In this document: piece after piece, positions 34,817 to 43,000 of the stretch
How positions within the stretch are numbered: the stretch's first letter is position 1
Layout: each line of letters begins with the position of its first letter
DNA from: Nevskia sp.
Lineage (GTDB): Bacteria; Pseudomonadota; Gammaproteobacteria; Nevskiales; Nevskiaceae
DNA: 58,022 bases
Assembly: GCA_028291645.1 (NCBI GenBank)
Contig: JAQGNU010000207.1
Span: 1-58,022, forward strand
Direction: 5' to 3'
Translations under genes and position numbers: made by a program
Notes under the pieces: model-generated
What the model was told of the DNA's origin: nothing
Databases searched by the model: none
Seen by the model: only the letters and a program-made list of their open reading frames with translations

Positions 34817-34959
34817 TTGGCGCGGCGTGAAAACGTGGTTAGACTTCACCCCCCGCTGGTCCTGCCGGTGCGGAAGTCGCAAACGGGCGTATGTCTTAGT
34901 GGGCCGCCCTCGATGTCCTAAAGTCCCAGATGCCGGGTGCATGTCTTTTTGGGCCGCCC
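34817..34959 (+). promoter_or_regulatory. panD leader: promoter and two conserved tandem hairpins
   Basis: TTGGCG (34817-34822) and TAGACT (34840-34845), 17-bp spacer, form a probable promoter. Two 25-nt units follow at 34885-34909 and 34935-34959 (50-nt period). Across these and the two panB copies 21 of 25 positions are invariant; the variable ones are base 4 (C/T, still pairing with G), 6, 14 and 15. The second unit of each pair is preceded by GATGCC. The panD ATG lies 28 nt after the last unit, with GAGGT between. This is the same architecture as the panB leader, so a shared signal probably controls both. Confidence 0.65.
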
Positions 34960-34987
34960 GTCGTCCAAAGCCATTGAGGTACCCGCC

Positions 34988-35368
34988 ATGCAACTGACCA
35001 TGCTCAAGTGCAAACTCCACCGCGCGCGCGTTACGCACTCTGAACTCGATTACGAGGGTTCTTGCGCCATCGACGGCCGCCTGCTCGATCTGGCCGGCAT
35101 TCACGAGTACGAACAGATCCAGATTTACAACATCGGCAACGGCGAGCGTTTCACCACCTATGCGATCCGTGCCGAGAACGGCAGCGGCATCATTTCGGTG
35201 AATGGTGCGGCGGCGCATAAGGCGCGCGTCGGCGACCGTGTGATCATCTGCAGCTACTGCGAGGTCGATGCGCGCGAAGCCAAAGTGCACAAGCCGAAAC
35301 TGGTCTATCTCGACGAGACCAATCGCGTCACCCGCACTGCCAATACGATCCCGGTGCAGGCCGCCTAG
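34988..35368 (+). CDS. panD: Aspartate 1-decarboxylase (pyruvoyl enzyme)
   Basis: 126 residues from ATG 34988; an upstream GTG runs through the leader hairpin and is rejected. PanD makes beta-alanine for pantothenate. The self-cleavage site is present at the standard place: Glu23-Gly24-Ser25-Cys26 (DYEGSCAID), so Ser25 becomes the pyruvoyl group of the alpha chain. Lys9, Tyr58-equivalent and the [13 protein letters not shown] tail fit the family. Monocistronic with its own leader and a terminator. Confidence 0.97.
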   Translation: MQLTMLKCKLHRARVTHSELDYEGSCAIDGRLLDLAGIHEYEQIQIYNIGNGERFTTYAIRAENGSGIISVNGAAAHKARVGDRVIICSYCEVDAREAKVHKPKLVYLDETNRVTRTANTIPVQAA

Positions 35369-35436
35369 TCGCATTGGCACGGCGGTCGCTGGCGCAACTT
35401 TGGGCGCCGGCAACAGTCTCAAACAGTGAAGTGGAG

Positions 35437-35464
35437 GCCCAAGCCTTGCATTAGCTTGGGCTTT
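35437..35464 (+). terminator. Terminator after panD
   Basis: Perfect 8-bp stem GCCCAAGC / GCTTGGGC (35437-35444 and 35454-35461) with a 9-nt loop, followed by TTTC and then TTTCT. The U run is short, but position between panD and pgi supports intrinsic termination. Confidence 0.6.
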
Positions 35465-35516
35465 CACGTTTCTACGACTGCATGATTCTTCCAATAAAAA
35501 CGGACCCAGAGACGCG

Positions 35517-37142
35517 ATGTCCAATCTGACCCAGAGCCCGGCCTGGCGTGCGCTGCAGGATCATGCGCGGACTTGGAGTGGACGTACGCTGCTGGATCTG
35601 TTCGCGCAGGACGTCGACCGCGCGGCAAGCTTGTCGGCCAGCGGCGCCGGACTATTCCTCGATTATTCGAAGCAGCGCGTCGACGCCCGCACGCTGGAAC
35701 TGTTGCTGGCATTCGCCGAGCAGCAGCAGCTGCAGGGCTGGATCGCGCGCATGTTCTCCGGTGCGCTGGTCAACGACACCGAGCAGCGCGCCGCGTTGCA
35801 CGTGGCCTTGCGTGCGCCGCGCGCCGCACAGATTTTTGTCGGCGGGACCGATGTCGTGCCGCGGGTCCACGGCGTGCTCGACCGCATGAGTTCGTTCGCC
35901 GATGCGGTGCGCAGCGGTTTCTGGACCGGCGAGACCGGTGCCCGCATTACCGACATCGTCAACATCGGCATCGGCGGCTCCGATCTGGGTCCACGCATGG
36001 TCTGTGAGGCACTGGCGCCGGCAGCCAGCGGACCGCGTGCGCATTTTGTGGCCAACGTCGACGGTGCACAGATCGCTGCCACGCTGCGCGGGCTGAAGCC
36101 CGCCAGCACTTTGTTCGTCGTTGCGTCGAAAGTCTTCACGACCCAGGAAACGCTCGCCAATGCCCACACCGCGCGGCATTGGCTGGTGTCGCATCTGGGC
36201 GAGGGCGCGGTCGAGCGGCACTTCGTCGCGGTCTCGACCAACCTCGCCGAAGTGCGCAAGTTCGGGATTGCGCCGGCTAACATGTTCGAGTTCTGGGATT
36301 GGGTCGGTGGCCGCTACTCGCTGTGGTCGGCCATCGGCCTGCCGATCATGCTGGCCTATGGACCGGCGCTGTTCCGCGAGTTGCTCGCCGGCGCGCATGC
36401 TATGGACCAGCATTTCAGCCATGCTCCGCCGGCGCAGAATCTGCCGGTGCTGCTCGGTCTGCTGGGTGTCTGGAACAGCAATTTTCTCGCGACCGGTAGC
36501 CAGGTTATCGCACCCTATGCGCAGCGCCTGGAGCGTTTCGTCGGCTGGGTCCAGCAGCTGGAAATGGAATCCAATGGCAAGGCGATCGATCGCGAAGGCA
36601 TGCCAGTCGACTATGCGACGACGCCGGTGCTGTGGGGCGATGTCGGCACCAATGCGCAGCACGCGTTCTTCCAGATGTTGCACCAGGGACCGATTACACA
36701 TGCGGTCGATTTCATCCTGCCGGTGACGGTCGATCACGAGTATCCCGATCAGCATCGGCTGCTGATCGCGAATTGCCTGGCGCAAAGCGCAGCACTGATG
36801 CGCGGCAAGGATGCCGGTGCCGTGCGCGCCGAGTTGCAGGCGCAAGGTTTGAGCGGCGACGAACTCGACAAGGCGATTCCGCATCGCGTGTTCCGCGGCA
36901 ACCGGCCGAGCAACACGCTGCTGTTGCCGCGGCTCGACGCCTACCACCTCGGCGCGCTGCTGGCCTTGTACGAGCACCGTACTTTCGTGCAGAGCGTGCT
37001 GTGGAACATCAACGCCTTCGATCAATGGGGCGTCGAGCTCGGCAAGCAATTGGCGCAGTCGGTGTTGCGCGCGATCGACGATCCCGCAAGTGTCGACTTG
37101 GATGGTTCGACCCGCGCGCTGCTGGCGCGCCTGCGCCCTTAA
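35517..37142 (+). CDS. pgi: Glucose-6-phosphate isomerase
   Basis: 541 residues, typical length. It interconverts glucose-6-phosphate and fructose-6-phosphate. Visible: NIGIGGSDLGPRMVCEAL (phosphate site), VASKVFTTQETLANA, the family signature VGGRYSLWSAIGLPI, catalytic region WGDVGTNAQHAFFQMLHQG, and the second signature GRNxP replaced by FRGNRPSNTLLLPRLD near 460. Cytoplasmic, dimeric. The C39-like lipoprotein gene starts 8 nt after its stop. Confidence 0.97.
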   Translation: MSNLTQSPAWRALQDHARTWSGRTLLDLFAQDVDRAASLSASGAGLFLDYSKQRVDARTLELLLAFAEQQQLQGWIARMFSGALVNDTEQRAALHVALRAPRAAQIFVGGTDVVPRVHGVLDRMSSFADAVRSGFWTGETGARITDIVNIGIGGSDLGPRMVCEALAPAASGPRAHFVANVDGAQIAATLRGLKPASTLFVVASKVFTTQETLANAHTARHWLVSHLGEGAVERHFVAVSTNLAEVRKFGIAPANMFEFWDWVGGRYSLWSAIGLPIMLAYGPALFRELLAGAHAMDQHFSHAPPAQNLPVLLGLLGVWNSNFLATGSQVIAPYAQRLERFVGWVQQLEMESNGKAIDREGMPVDYATTPVLWGDVGTNAQHAFFQMLHQGPITHAVDFILPVTVDHEYPDQHRLLIANCLAQSAALMRGKDAGAVRAELQAQGLSGDELDKAIPHRVFRGNRPSNTLLLPRLDAYHLGALLALYEHRTFVQSVLWNINAFDQWGVELGKQLAQSVLRAIDDPASVDLDGSTRALLARLRP

Positions 37143-37150
37143 GTCGCGTC

Positions 37151-38146
37151 ATGCACAGGCAATTTCCAGCTCGACCGTTGCGGCATTGCGTCGTCAAGCT
37201 GCTGCTCGCCGGGTTCGCGCTCGCTGCTGCCGGCTGCGATCTGGTCGGTCCGAAGCTGAACGACTACGGCGTCAGCGGAGCCGCGGTCGAGCTGTCGTCG
37301 GTGCCGTTCTTTTCGCAGGACGACTACCAGTGCGCGCCCGCCGCGCTGGCCACGGTGCTGGCGGCGCGACAGGTGCCGGTGAAGCTCGATGAGTTGATCC
37401 GCCAGGTCTCTGTTGCGGGGCGCACGGGCTCGCTGCAGGCCGAAGTGGTCGCCGCCACGCGCAGCTATGGATTGGTTCCCTACGTGCTGCATTCGCCGCA
37501 TCTGGATCTCGATGTCGTCCACGAAGTGCAGGCCGGCAATGCGGTGATGGTGCTGCAGAACCGCGGTTTCTCGTTTGCAGCACGCTGGCATTTCGCCGTG
37601 GTGGCCGGCGTCGATCCGCAGAACAATACTTTGATCCTGCGCTCGGGCACCCAGGCGCGCGAGACACTTAGCTACGGTGCGTTCATCAGTGCCTGGCGCG
37701 ATGGCGGCAACTGGGCAATGGTGGCGATGAAGCCGGAGCAGTTGCCGGCGACGGTCGATGCGGAGAACTGGCTTACGGCCGTGGCACCGTTCGAACAACT
37801 CGGCAAGGCCGACGTCGCCGAGCGCGCCTATGCCGCAGCGACGCAGCGCTGGCCCGACAACGCGCTCGCGTGGGAGGCGCTGGCCAATGCACGGCATGCG
37901 CAAAACAATTTTGTCGGCTCAAGCCAGGCGCTGACGACTGCCTTGCAGCTGTCTCCGCAGAACACGGTGGCGCGCAACAATCTAGCCTACGTGCTGCTCG
38001 AACGTAATTGTGCGGATCAAGCCGAAGGCCAGATCGCTCAGGCGATTGCAGCCGAGACCGATCCGAAGAAAGTCGAAATCTTCCAGCGCACGCGCCGGCA
38101 GATCATGCTGCACGATGGGCCGTCGGTGGTGTGTCCCGGGCTTTAG
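37151..38146 (+). CDS. C39-like (PA2778-type) cysteine peptidase lipoprotein with TPR-like C-terminus
   Basis: 331 residues. The signal peptide ends in lipobox AAAGC (Cys26-ish), so it is a lipoprotein facing the periplasm. The peptidase domain has FFSQDDYQCAPAALATVLAA, with the nucleophile Cys in the QCAPAAL block, and WHFAVVAGVDPQNN with the His and Asp/Asn, the papain-like triad of the C39 group. The C-terminal third has two TPR-type helical repeats (AYAAATQRWPDNALAWEALANARHAQ..., quoted in part) for protein contacts. Similar proteins are known as the PA2778 family; their substrate is not established. The gene is co-directional with pgi and ends exactly at the boundary of MITE copy 2. Confidence 0.85.
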   Translation: MHRQFPARPLRHCVVKLLLAGFALAAAGCDLVGPKLNDYGVSGAAVELSSVPFFSQDDYQCAPAALATVLAARQVPVKLDELIRQVSVAGRTGSLQAEVVAATRSYGLVPYVLHSPHLDLDVVHEVQAGNAVMVLQNRGFSFAARWHFAVVAGVDPQNNTLILRSGTQARETLSYGAFISAWRDGGNWAMVAMKPEQLPATVDAENWLTAVAPFEQLGKADVAERAYAAATQRWPDNALAWEALANARHAQNNFVGSSQALTTALQLSPQNTVARNNLAYVLLERNCADQAEGQIAQAIAAETDPKKVEIFQRTRRQIMLHDGPSVVCPGL

Positions 38147-38289
38147 GGAACCTCTGAATAAGCTACTGCGCTTGGCATCTCGCGCGAATCCGGTGCTCGG
38201 CATCCTCACATACGTCTATGTATGCTGCGGTTCCTGCGCTCCGGGTTCGCACGACCTGCCTTCGCTCGCGACGCTTCTTCAGAGGTTCC
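38147..38289. repeat. 143-bp MITE-like repeat, copy 2
   Basis: About 94% identical to 13783-13925, with the same GGAACCTCTGAA / TTCAGAGGTTCC ends. It fills the entire gap between the converging C39-like gene (stop at 38144-38146) and queG (stop at 38290-38292): not one extra base remains. As with copy 1 it lies directly after the 3' end of a minus-strand gene and in the same orientation relative to it. A long stem formed by its ends could terminate both converging transcripts. Confidence 0.78.
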
Positions 38290-39396
38290 TCAGGCGGACT
38301 TGATGGCCTGCTGCTGCAGCGCCCATTCGATATGTTCGCGCACCATCGGATCCGATTCATCGCTGCGCGCTGACAGCGCCGCGCGCGTCGCCGCCGAAGC
38401 CGGCGCATTGCCGAGTGCCACCGCCAGATTGCGCAGCCAGCCGCGATAACCGGCGCGGCGCAAGGCCATGCCTTCGGTGTTGTGCAGCCACTGCTGTTCG
38501 TTCCAGGCAAACAGCTCGATCAACTGCGCGGTGTCGAGTCCGTGGCGCGGCTTGAAGTCGGCCTCGGTGCTCATCGTTGCATAGCGGTTCCACGGGCAGA
38601 CCAACTGGCAGTCGTCGCAGCCGAACACGCGATTGCCGATCGGCGCGCGCAGTTCGAGCGGAATTGCGTCGCGATTTTCGATGGTCAGATAGGAAATGCA
38701 GCGGCGCGCATCGAGTTGGTACGGCGCCACGATCGCCGCGGTCGGACACAGGTCGATACAAGCGCTGCAACTGCCGCAGTGATTGCTCGGTGTCGCGCCG
38801 GCGTCGGCGTGCAAAGGCAGATCGGTAAAAATCTCGCCGAGAAAAAAGAACGAACCGGCGCTGCGATTCAGCAGCAAGGTGTTCTTGCCGATCCAGCCCA
38901 GTCCGGCGTTGCGTGCGAGGGCTTTCTCGAGCGAGGGCGCGCTGTCGGCGAACACACGAAAGCCGTGCGGCGCGATCTCTGCTTGCAGGCGCCCGGCAAG
39001 TTGCTTCAGGCGCGCGCGCATCAGCTTGTGATAGTCGCGGCCGAGCGCATAGCGCGAAATGTACGCGCGATCGCCATCCGCCAGATTGGCCTGCGTATCG
39101 GCCGCCTGCGGCCAGTACGACATGCGTGCGCTGATCACCGTGACGGTGCCGGGCTGCAGGCGCTCGGGTTCGCTGCGCAGCGCCGGATCGCGCGCCATGT
39201 AGGCCATGCTGCCGTGACGCCCGGCGTCGAGCCAGCGCCGCAGGTGCGCGGCATCGTCGTCGAGCGCGACGCGCGACACCGCGGCGTCGGCAAAGCCGAG
39301 TTCCGCAGCCCAGTCTTTAAGACGGGCCTGCAGATGCGCAGACAGCGGCGCATGCGGTACAGCCGGGCGAGGGTCGGCCTGCACGGATACCTGCAC
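38290..39396 (-). CDS. queG: Epoxyqueuosine reductase
   Basis: 368 residues. QueG reduces epoxyqueuosine to queuosine in tRNA, using cobalamin and two [4Fe-4S] clusters. Visible: SMAYMARDPALR, the YALGRDYHKLM motif, catalytic Asp in VFADSAPSLEKALA, GWIGKNTLLL, cluster Cys in CGSCSACIDLCPTAAI and GCDDCQLVCPWNR, and a C-terminal HEAT-like tail. About 20 extra residues precede the usual start. It is divergent from nnr with only 13 bp between the start codons, the same neighbour as in Escherichia coli. Confidence 0.96.
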   Translation of the reverse strand: MQVSVQADPRPAVPHAPLSAHLQARLKDWAAELGFADAAVSRVALDDDAAHLRRWLDAGRHGSMAYMARDPALRSEPERLQPGTVTVISARMSYWPQAADTQANLADGDRAYISRYALGRDYHKLMRARLKQLAGRLQAEIAPHGFRVFADSAPSLEKALARNAGLGWIGKNTLLLNRSAGSFFFLGEIFTDLPLHADAGATPSNHCGSCSACIDLCPTAAIVAPYQLDARRCISYLTIENRDAIPLELRAPIGNRVFGCDDCQLVCPWNRYATMSTEADFKPRHGLDTAQLIELFAWNEQQWLHNTEGMALRRAGYRGWLRNLAVALGNAPASAATRAALSARSDESDPMVREHIEWALQQQAIKSA

Positions 39397-39409
39397 TTAT
39401 ACTGGGACG

Positions 39410-40960
39410 ATGACTGACAGCATCCGCGAATTGTCCCACCAATTGCCGCATCGATTGCGCGATCAATCGGTTGTGGCGCCGCCGGGCCGCGCGCCGCGGC
39501 CGCTGTATCTGGCGGCGGCGGTGCGCGAACTGGATCGACGCGCAATCGCGGACGGCGGCATTCCCGGCTATACGCTGATGTGCCGCGCTGCGGCCGTCGC
39601 CTGGCAAACCTTGCTGAAACGCTGGCCCGACGTACGCCGCGTGATCGTGGTCTGCGGTCCCGGCAATAACGGCGGCGACGGTTACGAAGTCGCGCGCCTG
39701 GCGCATGCACAAGGCATCGACACTTGCGTACTGGAGCCCCTGCAGCATCAGGCCAAGGGCGATGCGCAGACTGCGCGCGCGGCCTGGCTGAGTGCAGGTG
39801 GCTCGATCGCCGATGCAATTCCCGCGCAGCTGCAGATGAACGACGTGATTGTCGACGCGCTGTTCGGCACCGGTCTGGCGCGCGCGCCGAGCGCGGCGGC
39901 CCTCGATGCGATCAACTGGATCAAGGCCGCGCGCGCGCAAGGCAGCGGCGTGCTCGCGATCGACATTCCGTCCGGGCTGCAGGCCGACAGCGGTGCCGTG
40001 CTCGGCGCGGCGGTGCAGGCCGATGTCACCGTCACTTTCATCGGCCGCAAGCCCGGTCTATACACCGGCCAGGGCGCAGCGTTCTGTGGACGCGTGGTGT
40101 TCGATGGCCTTGAGGTACCGGACTCGGTCTATGCCGCGGTGCCCAGCGTCGCCGAACTGCAGCAGCAACGCGATCTGCGCGACTGGCTGCCGCCGCGCCA
40201 GCGTACTGCGCACAAGGGCGATAGCGGCCATGTGCTGATTGTCGGCGGCGATCACGGCACCACCGGTGCGGTACTGCTGTGCGCACGCGCCGCCTTGCGC
40301 GCCGGCGCCGGTCTGGTGTCGGTGGCGACGCGTCGCGAGCATGCGATTGCGTTGACGGCAGCACAACCGGAGTTGATGTGTCACGGGATCGAATCGGTCG
40401 ACGATCTTGCGCCGCTGGTGCAGCGCGCCAGCGTGATCGCGATCGGCCCCGGACTCGGGCAACACGAATGGGGCCGCACGCTGCTGGCGGCGGTCGATGC
40501 CAGCGGCAAGCCGCAGATCGCCGATGCCGATGCGCTGAATCTGCTGGCGCGGCGACCGCAGACGAATGCGCAGCGCATCATCACGCCGCATCCCGGCGAA
40601 GCGGCGCGCCTGTTGGGTCTGGACACTCAGGCCGTGCAGGCCGACCGCATCGCCGCGACGCAGGCACTGCGTCAGCGCTACGACGGTGTCGTCGTGCTGA
40701 AAGGCGCTGGTTCGCTGGTAGGCGGCGAGCGGCTGCAGATCTGTCCCTACGGCAATCCGGGCATGGGCGTCGGCGGCATGGGCGATGCGTTGACCGGCAT
40801 CATCGCCGCGTTCGTCGCGCAAGGTCTGGCGCTGGAAACTGCGGCCAACGCCGGCGTGCTGGCGCATGCGTTGGCCGGCGATCGCGCCGCCGGACAAGGC
40901 GAGCGCGGCCTGCTGCCCAGCGATTTGATCGAGCAGCTGCGCGTGGTGGTCAATCCGTGA
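39410..40960 (+). CDS. nnr: Bifunctional NAD(P)H-hydrate epimerase / ADP-dependent dehydratase
   Basis: 516 residues. It repairs damaged NAD(P)HX. The N-terminal YjeF_N epimerase domain shows VVCGPGNNGGDGYEVARLA, DALFGTGL and IDIPSGLQADSG; the C-terminal carbohydrate-kinase-like dehydratase shows KGDSGHVLIVGGD, IGPGLGQ, TPHPGEAARLLG, VVLKGAGS and GNPGMGVGGMGDALTGIIAA. First gene of nnr-tsaE-amidase; its TGA overlaps the tsaE GTG. Confidence 0.96.
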   Translation: MTDSIRELSHQLPHRLRDQSVVAPPGRAPRPLYLAAAVRELDRRAIADGGIPGYTLMCRAAAVAWQTLLKRWPDVRRVIVVCGPGNNGGDGYEVARLAHAQGIDTCVLEPLQHQAKGDAQTARAAWLSAGGSIADAIPAQLQMNDVIVDALFGTGLARAPSAAALDAINWIKAARAQGSGVLAIDIPSGLQADSGAVLGAAVQADVTVTFIGRKPGLYTGQGAAFCGRVVFDGLEVPDSVYAAVPSVAELQQQRDLRDWLPPRQRTAHKGDSGHVLIVGGDHGTTGAVLLCARAALRAGAGLVSVATRREHAIALTAAQPELMCHGIESVDDLAPLVQRASVIAIGPGLGQHEWGRTLLAAVDASGKPQIADADALNLLARRPQTNAQRIITPHPGEAARLLGLDTQAVQADRIAATQALRQRYDGVVVLKGAGSLVGGERLQICPYGNPGMGVGGMGDALTGIIAAFVAQGLALETAANAGVLAHALAGDRAAGQGERGLLPSDLIEQLRVVVNP

Positions 40961-41460
40961 CGCGCATGCTTGGCCCGCTGAGCTTGGCCGATGCTACCGA
41001 AACCGAAGCACTGGGCGCGCGGTTGGCGCTGGCGCTGTGTGAACGCAGCGGCTGGGTGGTGTTCCTGCACGGCGATCTCGGTGCCGGCAAAACCACGCTG
41101 GTCCGCGCCTGGCTGCGTGCGCTGGGCGTGCAGGGCACGATCCGCAGCCCGACCTACACGCTGATCGAGCCCTACGAGATCGACGGCCGCAGCCTGCTGC
41201 ACCTGGACCTGTACCGGCTCAACGATCCTGAAGAACTGCTGCAGCTCGGCCTCGCCGACACGCCGCCGCAGGCCGGCGGCTGGCTAGTGGAATGGCCGGA
41301 GCGCGGTGGCGGCGAGCTGCCGGCGCCGGACATCGAGATTCGGCTGGAACCGGACGGCCTGCAACGCCGTGTCAGCATCAGCGCCGGCCCGGGTTGGCGC
41401 GAACTGATCGAGCCGGTGTTCGGGTTTAGGATCACCTCGGTCCCGGAAGCAGGCCCATAA
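40957..41460 (+). CDS. tsaE: tRNA threonylcarbamoyladenosine biosynthesis ATPase TsaE
   Basis: 167 residues from GTG 40957, which overlaps the nnr stop (GTGA); ATG 40966 is three codons in. TsaE supports the TsaBD complex that makes t6A37. Walker A GDLGAGKTT, SPTYTLIEPYE and HLDLYRL, and VEWPER with the Walker B-type acid are visible. Order nnr-tsaE-amidase is conserved in Gammaproteobacteria. Confidence 0.95.
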   Translation: MTRMLGPLSLADATETEALGARLALALCERSGWVVFLHGDLGAGKTTLVRAWLRALGVQGTIRSPTYTLIEPYEIDGRSLLHLDLYRLNDPEELLQLGLADTPPQAGGWLVEWPERGGGELPAPDIEIRLEPDGLQRRVSISAGPGWRELIEPVFGFRITSVPEAGP

Positions 41461-41566
41461 AAAACATTAAGTAGTAGGTGGGACTTATTGATTAGGAAAG
41501 GAAAGCTCTTGCTGTTTTTCGCTGGCAAGGCTATCTTCATGCATGCTAATCCCCGTTGGGGGCTCT

Positions 41567-42961
41567 ATGTGCGGGAAACGCGCCTCGTTGGGCGGCTTGA
41601 TTTTGTTGCTCGGTTCGGCCGCTGTTTCGGCCTCGGAGCTGCGCGAGCTGCGTTTACTGGACGGCCCCGATAGCACCCGCGCAGTTCTCGATCTGGATGC
41701 CCAGGCTGCCTACAACGTCTTCACGCTGGCCAATCCCGACCGTCTGGTGATCGATATCACTGGTGCCCACCGCGCTGCCGGTTTGCAGCTCAACGCGGCT
41801 GGCAAAGGCGTCGTCAAGGACGTGCGCACCGGGCCGCACGACGGCGGCCTGCGCGTCGTCATCGATCTGAATGCGCCGATTGCGCCGAAGAGTTTTGGCC
41901 TGGCACCGAGCGATGGCTATGGTTATCGGCTGATTCTCGATCTATTCCAGCAAGACGCCGCGCCGGCGCCCGGCCTCGCGCCAGCCCCGGTTGAAACCGC
42001 CGCCGCCGATCCGCCGCCGCCCACCGCGGTCGCGGTATCGTCGACTCAGAAGGGCACCAGCGCCACGGTGTTGAAGAACGTGCCGGTGGCGCCGCCGCCG
42101 AAGCCGGCCGATACGGCGGCACAGCTCACCATTGCGCCGCCGCCGGTGGCCTTGAGCGACAAGTTACAGCTCACCAACAAGCAGATCGTCGTTGCAGTCG
42201 ACGCCGGTCACGGCGGCGAAGACCCGGGTGCACGCGGCCTCAACGGCCTGCAGGAAAAGGACGTGACGCTGGCGATCGCGCGACGCCTCGCGGCGCGGAT
42301 CAACGCGCAGTCCGGCATGCGTGCGGTGCTGACGCGCGATGGCGACTACTACGTCGGCCTGCGTGAGCGCACCGTCAAGGCGCGGCAGGCGCAGGCCGAT
42401 CTGTTCGTATCGATTCACGCCAATGCCAACCCGAATCACGGCACGCGCGGAACCGCCGTCTACGTGCTGTCGGAGCACGGCGCTTCCAACGAGCAGGCAC
42501 GCTGGATGGCCAACAGCGAGAACGCGGCCGATCTGGTCGGCGGCGTCAAGCTGCACGACAAGGATGCCGATCTCGCAGCGGTGCTGATCGACATCTCGCA
42601 GTCGGCGACGATGGACGCCAGCTTCGATCTCGGCACGCGCATGCTCAGCTCGCTCGGCAAGGTCAACGAACTGAACATGCCGGTGGTGCAGCAAGCCGGC
42701 TTCATGGTGCTGAAGTCGCCGGACATCCCTTCAGTGCTGGTGGAAACCGCGTTCATCAGCAACCCTTACGAAGAACGCATGCTCGGCAACGGCGATTATC
42801 AGGACCGGCTGGCGAACTCGATCTTCGAAGGCGTGCGCGGCTACTTCTCGCGCTACCGTCCGCTGCAGCAGGTGGCCAGTGCCAACCGCGACGACGATCG
42901 TGTCGAGACGCGCAGTCCGAATCGCGGCAAGACGGTGCCGGTCAGTCTCAATCGGCGTTAG
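41567..42961 (+). CDS. amiB: N-acetylmuramoyl-L-alanine amidase with AMIN domain
   Basis: 464 residues from ATG 41567, which follows a GGGGG ribosome-like stretch and opens the signal peptide (GKRASLGGLILLLGSAAVSA); an ATG 24 nt upstream is possible. N-terminal AMIN domain (about 25-130) localises to the septum; a Pro/Ala-rich linker follows; the Amidase_3 domain has Zn ligands in VDAGHGGEDPGA, the Glu in KDVTLAIARRL, and SIHANANP, with catalytic Glu in VETAFISNPYEE. It splits septal peptidoglycan in daughter-cell separation. No LysM repeats follow the domain, unlike some AmiB/C. Symbol chosen by synteny with tsaE and mutL. Confidence 0.93.
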   Translation: MCGKRASLGGLILLLGSAAVSASELRELRLLDGPDSTRAVLDLDAQAAYNVFTLANPDRLVIDITGAHRAAGLQLNAAGKGVVKDVRTGPHDGGLRVVIDLNAPIAPKSFGLAPSDGYGYRLILDLFQQDAAPAPGLAPAPVETAAADPPPPTAVAVSSTQKGTSATVLKNVPVAPPPKPADTAAQLTIAPPPVALSDKLQLTNKQIVVAVDAGHGGEDPGARGLNGLQEKDVTLAIARRLAARINAQSGMRAVLTRDGDYYVGLRERTVKARQAQADLFVSIHANANPNHGTRGTAVYVLSEHGASNEQARWMANSENAADLVGGVKLHDKDADLAAVLIDISQSATMDASFDLGTRMLSSLGKVNELNMPVVQQAGFMVLKSPDIPSVLVETAFISNPYEERMLGNGDYQDRLANSIFEGVRGYFSRYRPLQQVASANRDDDRVETRSPNRGKTVPVSLNRR

Positions 42962-43000
42962 CTGCGCTGGTCGGCCAGCGCACTCGCTGCGGCGCCATTG

